From: Anaerolineae bacterium
GTDB lineage: Bacteria; Chloroflexota; Anaerolineae; B4-G1; SLSP01
Reading direction: 5' to 3'
Length of the DNA: 64,000 nucleotides
NCBI GenBank assembly: GCA_026645815.1
Contig: JAPKMR010000018.1
Span: 1-64,000 of the forward strand
Shown here: piece after piece, positions 41,122 to 50,617 of the stretch
Numbering within the stretch: position 1 is the stretch's first letter
Layout of the letters: each line of letters opens with the position of its first letter
The notes under the pieces: generated by a model
What the model was told of the DNA's origin: nothing
What the model saw: the letters and a program-made list of their open reading frames with translations, nothing else
Databases searched by the model: none
Program-made: the position numbers and the translations under genes

Positions 41122-41154
41122 AAATGCCAGCATTTAGCCAACATTTAGCCAACA
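41122..41154 (-). promoter_or_regulatory. Three 11-bp direct repeats upstream of the C25-protease gene
   Basis: Minus strand: TGTTGGCTAAA TGTTGGCTAAA TGCTGGCATTT (first two identical). Confidence 0.6.
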
Positions 41155-41211
41155 AAACTCACAGTTGGAAGCTGAGAGGCGATTCAGAACTACAAGGCAA
41201 GGCTGGGATTA

Positions 41212-41820
41212 TCAATGGCTTGCTACGAACCGGTATCCCTGCCCGCGGATGGTGAGCAGCAAAACGGGGTGGCGCGGATCGGGTTCCAGCGCCTCACGCA
41301 AACGTTTGACGAGGCTTTCGATCTGATAATCAAAAACCTCAGCCTGGTACTCGGGCCATACAGCGACAGCAATCTGCTGTTTGCTGATGACCCGCCCCTG
41401 GCACTCATATAGCAACTCGAAAAGCACCTGTTCCTTGGGGGTGAGCGTTACCGGGCGTTGGTTAACCCAAATTTCGCGCCGATCCGGGCTGACCACCAGC
41501 AAGGGACCATGACTTTCGCGTAACGTGGCCTCTGGATCATGAAAGGTGAAGGTAGCGCTGCCGATGCTGATGACATCGCCGGGGTGTAGGGTCTGAGGAA
41601 CGGTGAGACGTAAGCCGTTGAGGGTGGTGCCATTGGTGCTATCCAGATCGGTGATGCTGCAACCATTCGTGTCGCAGTGGATTTCGGCGTGGCGCCGCGA
41701 AGCGCGACGATCTACAATGAAGACCTGTGCCTCTGGTGAGCGTCCCAGTGTGGTGATGGGGCTGGTGAGGGGGAAGCGACGCCCACCGTTATCGAGAAGA
41801 TAAGGGTCAGTCCCGGTCAT
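41212..41820 (-). CDS. FHA domain-OmpR-type winged-helix DNA-binding regulator
   Basis: FHA TTLGRSPEAQVFIVDRRASRRHAEIHCDTNGCSITDLDSTNGTTLNGLRL; Trans_reg_C-like LTPKEQVLFELLYECQGRVISKQQIAVAVWPEYQ...VDYQIESLVKRLREALEPD...LLTIRGQGYRF-type C-terminus (DYQIESLVKRLREALEPDPRHPVLLLTIRGQGYRFVASH); ATGA overlap with the kinase gene. Confidence 0.9.
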   Translation of the reverse strand: MTGTDPYLLDNGGRRFPLTSPITTLGRSPEAQVFIVDRRASRRHAEIHCDTNGCSITDLDSTNGTTLNGLRLTVPQTLHPGDVISIGSATFTFHDPEATLRESHGPLLVVSPDRREIWVNQRPVTLTPKEQVLFELLYECQGRVISKQQIAVAVWPEYQAEVFDYQIESLVKRLREALEPDPRHPVLLLTIRGQGYRFVASH

Positions 41821-43427
41821 GGTGGATCTTGAATCGCAATGCGTAGCGTGGGTTGCGCCTGAGCGTCAGTTTGTTCACTTAAGGAGACCCACCAGTGTGC
41901 CATATTGTGGCTATCTTCAGACATCATGATCACGAAACCTTCATTTGCCCAGGCTCCGTTTTGCCAATCGCGTACAGTCTGGGTCACCTCGAAGTGCAAT
42001 GGCCCCTTAGGCTCCAGGGGCTGAATGGCAAGTGGGGTAGCATCATAATCAACCCCGGCAGCCAATCCGGGTTGCATCCATGGTGAGTTGTAGCTTGCGG
42101 TGGCAGCATCCCACGGCGTGAGCACCCGATAGAGCACCGCAGCGCCGGGAAAGCTTTCCTCACCCCACAGCGTGACTTGCAGCGTAAGTGTGGCGGTGAG
42201 CACTCTGGCGTCTGGAGGCAGCTCGCTAAGGTCGAAGCGCAGCAGGACTCGGTCGGGCGTCAGAGGCCCTTGCAGATGCACCAGATCGGCTTGTCCCCAG
42301 ACTGAATCCGGTACATCGGGATCAAGCCAGGTGTCGGCGGTTTGTGCCGGTCCGCTGAACATAAGCACCTCTGGACTTGCGGGCGGCGGTGGTGTAGTGA
42401 CTTGATGCCAGGGTTGGAACCGGGCTAGCAATCCCGCTGCGACTATCAGCAGCGCGGCTAGGGGAAAGAGCCACCAACGCACCCGCCAAGACGGGCGTCG
42501 GTGCGGTTCTGTCGGGGCATTAAGGTCAACGGGTCGTTCCTCTGCGGGCGCCGCTGTACCCACCTGCCAGGCTGGAGCCTGGCGTTCCCCGGCCCCCTCA
42601 AGGGCCTGGCGCAGCGCCCGTGCCAGACTCAGCGCTGTGGGGAAACGATCCTCGGGGTCTTTCGCCAGCGCTTTGAGGATAACCCGCTCGACAGCTTCGG
42701 GCAGCTCTGGGCGTAATGAACGGGCGGAAGGCAGGGGGGCGCTGATATGTTTGAGGATGACGGCGTAGGGGGTATCGGCATCGAAGGGAACCTGTCCGGT
42801 ACACAACTGGTAGAGCAGGACGCCCAGGGAGTAGATATCCGAGCGCGCATCCCCTGGTTCTCCACGTCCTTGTTCAGGCGACATGTACGCTGGGGTGCCG
42901 AGGGTGGCGCTGCCTTCGGTGATGGCAGTGGCTTCGATCATGCGTGCAATGCCGAAATCGGTCAGGACCACCCTGCCGTCGCTGGTGATAAGGACATTGG
43001 AAGGTTTGATATCGCGATGGATGACATTCTTCCGGTGTGCATACTCGAGCGCTTCTGCAAGGGCGCAGACAATGGCGACGGCTTCGGGCGGCGACATCTG
43101 CTCCTGTTGATTTGCCAACTCGCGCAGGCGAGCTTTGAGGCTGATGCCTTCCAGGTATTCCATGACCAGGAAGGTGATGCCATCCGCTGTGTCGAAATCG
43201 TAGATACGGACGATATTAGGGTGCTCGAGTGCGGCGATAGCGCGACCCTCGCGTTGAAAGCGTGTGGCGAAATTCTCATCCGTGGTGAGGTGCGGATGCA
43301 GGATTTTGAGAGCGACATAGCGATCCAGGCCCGGTTGGTAGGCTTTGTAGACCTGCGCCATTCCTCCCTGTCCGAGGCGTTCGCCGATGCGGTACCTGCC
43401 GATTGTCCTACCGCCAAGATCGAACAT
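41817..43427 (-). CDS. Membrane Ser/Thr protein kinase (PknB-like) with extracytoplasmic DNRLRE-like domain
   Basis: LGQGGMAQVYKAY, HRDIKPSNVL, TDFGIAR, GTPAYMSPEQ; one TM (WWLFPLAALLIVAAGLLA); C-terminal TWLDPDVPDSVWGQADLVHLQG...LLRFDLSELPPDARVLTATLTL. Confidence 0.93.
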   Translation of the reverse strand: MFDLGGRTIGRYRIGERLGQGGMAQVYKAYQPGLDRYVALKILHPHLTTDENFATRFQREGRAIAALEHPNIVRIYDFDTADGITFLVMEYLEGISLKARLRELANQQEQMSPPEAVAIVCALAEALEYAHRKNVIHRDIKPSNVLITSDGRVVLTDFGIARMIEATAITEGSATLGTPAYMSPEQGRGEPGDARSDIYSLGVLLYQLCTGQVPFDADTPYAVILKHISAPLPSARSLRPELPEAVERVILKALAKDPEDRFPTALSLARALRQALEGAGERQAPAWQVGTAAPAEERPVDLNAPTEPHRRPSWRVRWWLFPLAALLIVAAGLLARFQPWHQVTTPPPPASPEVLMFSGPAQTADTWLDPDVPDSVWGQADLVHLQGPLTPDRVLLRFDLSELPPDARVLTATLTLQVTLWGEESFPGAAVLYRVLTPWDAATASYNSPWMQPGLAAGVDYDATPLAIQPLEPKGPLHFEVTQTVRDWQNGAWANEGFVIMMSEDSHNMAHWWVSLSEQTDAQAQPTLRIAIQDPP

Positions 43428-43471
43428 GGCTATGCAACTCCGATGTTAGTGGCTTAAGGCTATGATTATGC

Positions 43472-43543
43472 ACGACGGTCGTGTACGAGGATCGTGTACG
43501 ACGATCGTGCACGACGATCGTGTACGACCGTTGTGTACGACGA
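43472..43543 (-). promoter_or_regulatory. Tandem 13-bp repeat array (5 full units plus a partial) upstream of the kinase gene
   Basis: acgacggtcgtgt/acgaggatcgtgt/acgacgatcgtgc/acgacgatcgtgt/acgaccgttgtgt/acgacga; CATAAT -10-like hexamer on the minus strand (43465-43470) directly adjacent. Confidence 0.75.
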
Positions 43544-43602
43544 CTAGAAATAAGTATATCCAGCTATGTAAAACGGGCAAGAGGGTCGGGGGTGTTACAA
43601 AA

Positions 43603-43697
43603 GAGGGTGAAAATCTCAGGCGCCCTTACAGGGCGCAGAAGAGAAAGGCATTTGTGAGATAGCCGTCTTGCTTTTGCCCCAAAGTTGAACTGCACCC
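43603..43697 (+). repeat. Dispersed repeat copy B (lacking the 45-bp hairpin)
   Basis: gagggtgaaaatctcaggcgcccttacagggcgcagaagagaaaggcatttgtgagatagccgtcttgcttttgccccaaagttgaactgcaccc matches both halves of copy A. Confidence 0.8.
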
Positions 43698-43873
43698 AGA
43701 GGGTCGTTGTTGCGTTTTCCAATTCACTACAACGGGCGGCGGCTGAAGCTGTGCTTTTGGAATTTGCACCCCCTTTCTGTTTACTTTCATCACTGTGCCC
43801 ATTCCTTTATTTGTTCTATACTATTTGACAACTGAACGCGGTGGAATGACTATATCCAGTTAAGGAGAGTGAG

Positions 43874-45829
43874 ATGTTGAAGTTGAAGCACGGCAGTGAT
43901 CTTCTGATGGAGATTGGCGGGATCAAGACGGTGGAGGAGGCACAGGCGTTGTTTCGGTTGCGTTGTGATGCGCAGACGCAGGCGCGCCTCGCCGGTATCC
44001 GCACTGCGGATGCTTTGATTAAGATTGCCAACGCCATTTCCATGATGGTCCCTGATGACGTGTTTGTCAGCACGGGTTCGGCAGAGGATTTGCAGGCGGT
44101 GCGCGAATTGAGTCTTAATAAAGGCGAGGAAAAAGCGCTGCCTATGCCCGGGCACACGATCCATTTTGACCTGCCGGAAGAGCAAGGGCGTGTGGTGGAT
44201 AAGACACTCTATATCGTCAACCCTGATGAGGAGACCAGTGTACTGGCGAAAAGCATCCTCCGTGACCAGGGGTTGGATTATGTCCGGCAGACTATGACCG
44301 GGATTGCCAAGGGCAAGACCCTGTTGATTGGTTTCTTCAACCGGGGACCGGTCGGCGCGCAGGCAGCGATTCCCGCCATTGAGATGACCACCTCCACCTA
44401 CGTGATGCACTCGGCAAACATCCTCTATCGCAGTATCTATCAGCAGTTTGATGCCGAGGCGGCGCGCGCAGGCGAGTTCTTCACCAACGTACACGGTGAG
44501 GGCGCCAATCGCCCGGAGGATTTCCCCAACATGCGTGTTTTCATGGACCGCAGTTGGTTGACCACTTATGCAATGCTGTGCACCTATGCAGGCAATACCT
44601 TGTTGCTTAAGAAAGGCAATCACCGTTTCGCCGTGGACCTGGCGACTTATTACCGCCGTGAGCGCGAGCTCTCTGAGCACATGTTCATTACGGGCCTGAT
44701 TGGCCCTGGTGGACGCAGGACCTTCTTTGCGGGCGCGGCGCCTTCGGGTTGTGGCAAGACGACCACGGCTATGGTTGGCGATGATTTCATCGGCGATGAT
44801 CTGGCACAAATCTGGATTGCGCCTGATGGTACCTTGCGCGCTGTTAACCCGGAGAAAGGCATCTTCGGTATCATTCAGGACGTCAACCCTGAAGGAGACC
44901 CTCTGCTCATCGAGGCGTTGAGTGAACCGGGTGTGGAGGTTATCTGGTCGAACGTGCTGATTACCCCAGACGGGGAACCGCGTTGGGTTGGTGATGGCAA
45001 ACCTGCTCCCGAAAAGGGAATCAATTACACGGGTACATGGTGGGCTGGTAAAGTAGATGCGGCGGGCAAACCTATCCCCATTTCTAATCCCAACGCGCGC
45101 TGCACCCTGGCGAGTAACACGATTGGCAACTATAATGAAACTCTGGCTGATGACCCCGCGGGTGTGCCGGTCAGGGTCATCACCTACAGCGGGCGCGATA
45201 GCGATACGATGCCGCCAGTCTGGGTGGCAAAGAATCCCAATCACGGTGTCGTGATTGGGGCTTCGATTCTCTCGGCAGCTACTGCGACCGAGGTTGGAGC
45301 GCAGGGAGTGCGCCGCCAGCCCTGGGCGAACGAGCCCTTCATCCCCGGTCCGCTCGCGGAGTATATGGAAGCACAGTTCGCTTTCTTCAACTCCCCACGG
45401 TTGCAGCCCAAGCCCGTGATGGCGGGATTGAACTACTTCCTCACCCAGGGGGCGCGCGGCGGTGAGGGTAATAAACTGCTCGGCGAGAAGCGTGACGTTA
45501 AGGTCTGGTTGGGTTGGCTGGAACTGTACGCCAATGGCGATGTTGCTGCCATCGAAACTCCCATTGGCTACATCCCCCAGTATGAGGACCTTCAGGGATT
45601 GTTTGCCCGAATCGGCAAAGCCTATCCCCGCGAGTTGTACGATAAACAGTTCGCTTTCTATGTGGATAACATTCTGGCGCGTATTTCGCTGCAGGAAGAG
45701 GCTTATCGCAAGGAGACCGGCGTGCCAGAAGCCCTGTTTGAGGTTTACCGGGAGCAACGCCAGGGTTTGGAGGCGCTTAAAGCTGCGTATGGTTCCATTG
45801 TTACCGTGGAACAACTCAGCCTTCTCTGA
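43874..45829 (+). CDS. pckG: Phosphoenolpyruvate carboxykinase (GTP)
   Basis: 651 aa; FFNRGPVG, AAPSGCGKTTTAM, FGIIQDVNPEGDP, PISNPNARCTLASNTIGNYN motifs. Confidence 0.95.
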   Translation: MLKLKHGSDLLMEIGGIKTVEEAQALFRLRCDAQTQARLAGIRTADALIKIANAISMMVPDDVFVSTGSAEDLQAVRELSLNKGEEKALPMPGHTIHFDLPEEQGRVVDKTLYIVNPDEETSVLAKSILRDQGLDYVRQTMTGIAKGKTLLIGFFNRGPVGAQAAIPAIEMTTSTYVMHSANILYRSIYQQFDAEAARAGEFFTNVHGEGANRPEDFPNMRVFMDRSWLTTYAMLCTYAGNTLLLKKGNHRFAVDLATYYRRERELSEHMFITGLIGPGGRRTFFAGAAPSGCGKTTTAMVGDDFIGDDLAQIWIAPDGTLRAVNPEKGIFGIIQDVNPEGDPLLIEALSEPGVEVIWSNVLITPDGEPRWVGDGKPAPEKGINYTGTWWAGKVDAAGKPIPISNPNARCTLASNTIGNYNETLADDPAGVPVRVITYSGRDSDTMPPVWVAKNPNHGVVIGASILSAATATEVGAQGVRRQPWANEPFIPGPLAEYMEAQFAFFNSPRLQPKPVMAGLNYFLTQGARGGEGNKLLGEKRDVKVWLGWLELYANGDVAAIETPIGYIPQYEDLQGLFARIGKAYPRELYDKQFAFYVDNILARISLQEEAYRKETGVPEALFEVYREQRQGLEALKAAYGSIVTVEQLSLL

Positions 45830-45883
45830 ATCTCTCACCCGGCAACGTAACCCAGTCCTCTAGGGCTGATCCGGAGACAGCCT

Positions 45884-46780
45884 ATGCCCGAGTATCCTGA
45901 TATTACCGTGTATATCGAGGCTCTGCGACGCTCTGTCCAGGGAAAAACAGTGGCGCGTATTCGAATTGCACACCCTTTTGTGCTTCGAACGGTCGAACCG
46001 TCGCTTACAGCGTTGCACGGTCGCGTGTTGTGTGATTTGGAACGCATAGGCAAGCGGATTGTCTTCGTTTTTGCTGAGGATTATTTCCTGGTGTTGCATC
46101 TGATGATCAGTGGACGACTGCAGTGGGTTGCGCAGGGGCGCAAAATCCCTAACAAGGGCTGGTTGGCGGCGTTCGATTTTGAGAATGGAGCACTGCTTCT
46201 CACCGAATTCTCGAGTCAGAAGCGGGCGAGCCTGCATTTGGTTCATGGTCGAGATGCCCTGCAGGCATTCACACGCGGCGGGTTGGAGGTGCTGGAGGCG
46301 ACGGCGGCAGAATTTCGGGCGGCGCTTCAGAGGGAGAATCACACTCTGAAGCGCGCCCTTACCGATCCGCGCCTTTTCAGCGGTATTGGCAACGCCTATT
46401 CAGACGAAATCCTGCACCGTGCGCAGCTTTCGCCCTTTCTACTGACGCAGAAGCTGACGGATGAGCAGATCGCGCGTCTGGCTGAGGCTTCCAAAACTGT
46501 GCTCACCGAATGGGTGGAGCGCCTGCGTGCCGAAGCTGGTGAGGGTTTCCCTGCCCGCGTAACGGCATTTCACGAAGCGATGGCAGTGCATGGACGCTAC
46601 GGAAAGCCATGCCCGGTCTGTGGAACCGCGGTGCAGCGCGTCCAGTACGCCAACAATGAGATGAATTACTGTCCGCGCTGCCAGACAGAAGACCGGTTGC
46701 TGGCTGATCGAGCCTTATCGAGATTGTTGAAAGACGATTGGCCCCGCACTATCGAGGAGCTGGAAGAGCGCAAACGCTAA
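45884..46780 (+). CDS. Fpg/Nei-family DNA glycosylase
   Basis: N-terminal MPEYPDITVYIEAL, FSGIGNAYSDEILHRAQLSPF (H2TH), C-terminal zinc finger CPVCGTAVQRVQYANNEMNYCPRC. Confidence 0.92.
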   Translation: MPEYPDITVYIEALRRSVQGKTVARIRIAHPFVLRTVEPSLTALHGRVLCDLERIGKRIVFVFAEDYFLVLHLMISGRLQWVAQGRKIPNKGWLAAFDFENGALLLTEFSSQKRASLHLVHGRDALQAFTRGGLEVLEATAAEFRAALQRENHTLKRALTDPRLFSGIGNAYSDEILHRAQLSPFLLTQKLTDEQIARLAEASKTVLTEWVERLRAEAGEGFPARVTAFHEAMAVHGRYGKPCPVCGTAVQRVQYANNEMNYCPRCQTEDRLLADRALSRLLKDDWPRTIEELEERKR

Positions 46781-46805
46781 AATGCGCCGGGGTTCGGCTT
46801 CCGGG

Positions 46806-47669
46806 TTATTGCTCCAGGAAGGCTAGCATTTGCCGGTGTCGTGCATCCCAATCGCCGTCATCGGTGATGATAACAGATGGGATGGCTAGGGTCTTCAACC
46901 AATTCATCTCCAGCGTTTGCCGCGTGGTGTAAAACGTCTTGACTCCCTCGAAGCCCTCCAAGCCCCGCGACTGTCCATACGTTTGTCCGGTCAAATACCA
47001 CGTAACGAAGTCTGCCCACTCCTGTGGGCGTTCGCGTCTCACCGCCTCAAGCGTAGCGGAGACATCCCTTCGGGCAAGGTAAATCAACTTGGGTCGCAGC
47101 GGTTGAATGCTCCGCGAAAGCGCCAGAATGTGCCGGTGGATTTGCTCCTCGGCGAGGTTGTGACGGGCAAGTAACGTGGTGATGGGGTTCTGTAAGAAGC
47201 AACACTCAAAGATATAGGTGTCTTCTTCTGTTGCGGCTTGTAAAGCGAACTTCTCCCAGCTGCGTTGTAGTAAGTCCTGGTGCTTCTGTGCCGGCAGCTC
47301 ATAGATTTCGAAACGTGCCAGAGTTTCAAATAGCGCATCAGGGACGCACGCGGCACACTCAGCCTGCATTGGGCGATAGCTGAAGAATACCTCGCCATCT
47401 TCTTGCCTGGCGTGTTGCGCGAGAAACATTGCCTGCTGGGGAAATTGCGCGAGCAACTCACCGTATGCTGCCTTGCTCAGGCATGCCACGGATTCGAAAT
47501 CCGCAGGGTGATTCCAGTCGCCTTCCAGGAACAACTTTGGGCGTTTGCCGTACTTCTCGAGCCACGCATGCACCGCACGAGCCGCGGTGCTTTTTCCTGA
47601 ACCGGGGATGCCCTCGATTAGAATCAGTTTTGAGTCAGACATTTGTTCCTTGTATTGCATTGCTTTCAT
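46806..47669 (-). CDS. P-loop nucleoside/nucleotide-kinase-like protein
   Basis: LILIEGIPGSGKSTAARAV Walker A; likely start at the Met in MSDSKLILIEG (47642). Confidence 0.75.
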   Translation of the reverse strand: MKAMQYKEQMSDSKLILIEGIPGSGKSTAARAVHAWLEKYGKRPKLFLEGDWNHPADFESVACLSKAAYGELLAQFPQQAMFLAQHARQEDGEVFFSYRPMQAECAACVPDALFETLARFEIYELPAQKHQDLLQRSWEKFALQAATEEDTYIFECCFLQNPITTLLARHNLAEEQIHRHILALSRSIQPLRPKLIYLARRDVSATLEAVRRERPQEWADFVTWYLTGQTYGQSRGLEGFEGVKTFYTTRQTLEMNWLKTLAIPSVIITDDGDWDARHRQMLAFLEQ

Positions 47670-47671
47670 AA

Positions 47672-47710
47672 ATATCGCTTCGCTCTCGTTTGTTGAGAGC
47701 GAAGCGATAT
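47672..47710 (-). terminator. Hairpin downstream of the TldE-like gene
   Basis: ATATCGCTTCGCTCTC-N7-GAGAGCGAAGCGATAT, 16-bp arms. Confidence 0.7.
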
Positions 47711-47771
47711 GTGCAGTCTTGGGCCTTACCCACCCACGCTCTCACACGTCGTTGGAAAGGCGAGCTGCTGC

Positions 47772-49157
47772 CTAATACGATGAATTAGAATGCGAAATCT
47801 CCAGTCCATTGACCTGTATCAGCGCCGGTACGATTGTGGCGCGGGGATTGCGCGCTCCATAGCTCGAGGATGTGTTGTAGGCAACCTGCTCTTGAGATAA
47901 CCACGCCACCTTATCGCCGAAGACATTGAGCAAACTCTGTGTCAACCGCACGTTATAGGGCACCACAACCGAGCCATCTTTCTTGAGCAGCAAAGCGCCG
48001 AAGCGTGAACTGGCAGTGACCAGGCCCTTAGACGGGTTCACAATGTTCATGTAATGCAGGTAGGGGATGTAAAGGATGTCATTCTCGCGCGGCATTGCCA
48101 CCAGCTCCCGCAGTGTACTCGCGCTGACGTTGCCACCTTGAACCACGATGCTTCTACGCGGGACGGTGTGCCCTGTGGGTTGCGCACCGAATTCATCCGC
48201 ATCGTCCTGTGACCAGACGAAGCCCTGGAATACCCCCTCGGCGAAGATGGGGTACGGCTTTCGCACGATACCCATCATATCGCGTTGGAAGGGGAAGGTT
48301 TCACGGCGTGTGGGATCATCTACCAGCGTGAACTGCGGGGAGAAGACGCGCTGCCCCACCTGGTTTTCATTGAGGAACGAGAAACCCCGCTTCATCGCGC
48401 CGCCGCTATAGCCGATGTAGCCCATCATCCCTAACATCTCAGCAGTCGCTGCCGGTCCAAAGACGATGTCGTAAGTCCCTAGCGGCAACTGCTGGGGGGT
48501 GTCGTGTTGATAATGGTCCACCAGGAATGCCAAATCGTCGTGCAGGGCATCGGGCTTCAGATCATCCTGGCATTGTGCGGATTGCTCGGCGATGACTTCC
48601 CATTTTAGCTCCGTGTGCGACAGTACGATCGTAATCTGCGCATCCGAAGCCTTGAAGTACTGCGTATGCTCCGACCGGGTGTTGATTTGGGCAAAGGTGG
48701 TCCAGCCGCAGGAGAAGACGCCGGAGAGTTGGATCTCATCCGTCTCCAGCCCCGCGCTTGCCTGATTGAAGTAGGCGAGGCGCGCTTCATTGCTCAGCCC
48801 TGCCAGTGCCGGATCGAAGGCGCTTTCATCGCTGAAAGACTCGGTGTAAACGGGCACGGTGGGATCATATCTCAGCGGTTGCGCGTGCTCCACCATTTCG
48901 GCGGCAATATCCACGCCTTGCTGCATCTCCTTGAGATTTCCCAACGCCGTGATCAGACCGTAGCCGGCGCGCTGCCGGCCTTTATAGGCGGTGATGTCCA
49001 GGCGAATCAGGTGCTCATTCGTGTTCAGCGATATCGCTGAATTTGCAAAACGCATCAGGTAGCTGTCCTCCTCATGATAGAGGAAAGTGGCTTCCACACC
49101 TTTTGCCAGCGCATAGGCGCGCAACTCATGGAGGGTTTGCAGAATTTGATCTTTCAC
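47772..49157 (-). CDS. TldE/PmbA-like metalloprotease-family protein
   Basis: GTG start at 49157 after an AGGAGAATA RBS; FGPAATAEMLGMMGYIGYSGGAMKRGFSFL resembles TldD/PmbA C-terminal domains. Confidence 0.82.
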   Translation of the reverse strand: MKDQILQTLHELRAYALAKGVEATFLYHEEDSYLMRFANSAISLNTNEHLIRLDITAYKGRQRAGYGLITALGNLKEMQQGVDIAAEMVEHAQPLRYDPTVPVYTESFSDESAFDPALAGLSNEARLAYFNQASAGLETDEIQLSGVFSCGWTTFAQINTRSEHTQYFKASDAQITIVLSHTELKWEVIAEQSAQCQDDLKPDALHDDLAFLVDHYQHDTPQQLPLGTYDIVFGPAATAEMLGMMGYIGYSGGAMKRGFSFLNENQVGQRVFSPQFTLVDDPTRRETFPFQRDMMGIVRKPYPIFAEGVFQGFVWSQDDADEFGAQPTGHTVPRRSIVVQGGNVSASTLRELVAMPRENDILYIPYLHYMNIVNPSKGLVTASSRFGALLLKKDGSVVVPYNVRLTQSLLNVFGDKVAWLSQEQVAYNTSSSYGARNPRATIVPALIQVNGLEISHSNSSY

Positions 49158-49159
49158 GG

Positions 49160-50617
49160 TTATTCTCCTATCCTGACATTGTCGAAGCGGCAAACCGGCA
49201 CGCCATGTCCCAGCTGCATGATCTGATTGGGTTGGCCCTTACCGCAGTTCGGTGTGTACTGGACTTCCCAGGTGGATTCATCGCCCACCGCCGACAGTGA
49301 ATTGTAGAACGGGACGGTCTCGCCCTGGTAGGTTGAGTTTTTGACCACGTGCTTGATCTGTCCATCTTCCACCAACCAACCGATATCGGTGGCAAAGTGG
49401 AATTGCTCGCGATTGGAGCCGATAGACCAGCTCTTGTCGCCATCGAGAACGATGCCGCGCTCGGTATTGCGGATGATATCATCCAATGTGCCATCGTCGC
49501 CGGGGTCAATGTTGATGTTTGTCATGCGTTCGATTGGTACGCGGTAGAACGCAGTGGCGCGGTTCGCGCCGCCGCTGCCCTCGAAGATACGTCTGCCGGC
49601 GCGAACGTTGGCTTCCTCGACCATCTGGCGTCCGGTGATGGCGCCCACCAACAGCCCTTTGTCAATCAATAGATTGTTCTGGGCGGGAATGCCGTCATCA
49701 TCGAAGCCAAAGCTGCCGGGGCTGTTCGGAATCGTTGCGTCTGCGCGAGCGGTGAGTTTTTCGGAACCGTAGCGCAACGTGCCGAAATCGCTGAGCCGTA
49801 CAAACGAGCCACCCGCGAAAGCCAGCTCGTAGCCGAGGATGCGATCTAGTTCCAGCGCGTGTCCGATGGTCTCGTGCGTCTGCAAGAACATGATGCCGGG
49901 CAGCAGGATGACCGAACGCACATCCTTAGGGCAGGGTTCGGCGGCCAGCACTTCATTCATCTCGCGCACAATGCGCTCCGCATTGGCGCTGAAGACTTCC
50001 ATGTCGAGCGTTTCCCAACCGCGGGTATCCCCCATGCGTGGCGGGCTGAACTTGCGCGAATGCATCTCACCCTGTGCATCCAACCCTACCACCTCTATCG
50101 AGGGGAAAACCTCCGTGATGGTTTTCTCAATTTCGCTGCCTTCTGAATCGAGGAAGATGATTTGCTTGCGCATAAACGTCAACGCACAGATTCGTTGGAA
50201 CACGCCGGGCTGATCTAGCTTTGCATCCATTGTCTGCATGAATGCCAGTTTTTCCGCCATTGGCACGGTGAAGGGGTTGATGGCATTCGGACTTTCAAAG
50301 GTTGCCCGAATGGCATCTTTCTCCGCCAGGCGGATGGGGAAGGTCACGCGTTCGGCAGCGACGCGTGCGTTATCCAGCGCTTTATCGAACAGCGCGCCAA
50401 GCCCGCTGGTATCTGAGGCGGCTGAGAAGCCCCAGGCGCCCTTGTACAGCACCCGCACACCCACACCGCTTTCGCGTGAGGCGCTGGCTTCTTTCAGATT
50501 CCCGTTCCACATCATCAGCTCATTGGTTTCCTCCGCAGGATACCACCGCGCATCCACGTAGTGCGCGCCGGCAGCCCGGAGGCGTGCGATTTGCTCCTGT
50601 AACTGTTTCTGCATCAT
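49160..50617 (-). CDS. tldD: TldD-like metalloprotease
   Basis: FLQTHETIGHALELDRILGYELAFAGGSFV (HExxxH-type HETIGH), RRIFEGSGGANRA..TNINIDPGD. Confidence 0.9.
   Translation of the reverse strand: MMQKQLQEQIARLRAAGAHYVDARWYPAEETNELMMWNGNLKEASASRESGVGVRVLYKGAWGFSAASDTSGLGALFDKALDNARVAAERVTFPIRLAEKDAIRATFESPNAINPFTVPMAEKLAFMQTMDAKLDQPGVFQRICALTFMRKQIIFLDSEGSEIEKTITEVFPSIEVVGLDAQGEMHSRKFSPPRMGDTRGWETLDMEVFSANAERIVREMNEVLAAEPCPKDVRSVILLPGIMFLQTHETIGHALELDRILGYELAFAGGSFVRLSDFGTLRYGSEKLTARADATIPNSPGSFGFDDDGIPAQNNLLIDKGLLVGAITGRQMVEEANVRAGRRIFEGSGGANRATAFYRVPIERMTNINIDPGDDGTLDDIIRNTERGIVLDGDKSWSIGSNREQFHFATDIGWLVEDGQIKHVVKNSTYQGETVPFYNSLSAVGDESTWEVQYTPNCGKGQPNQIMQLGHGVPVCRFDNVRIGE

Noticed and set aside
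43850-45838. 662-aa minus-strand ORF fully antisense to pckG
   Set aside because: Shadow ORF from GC/codon bias; pckG on the plus strand has all catalytic motifs and the antisense product shows no recognisable domain.
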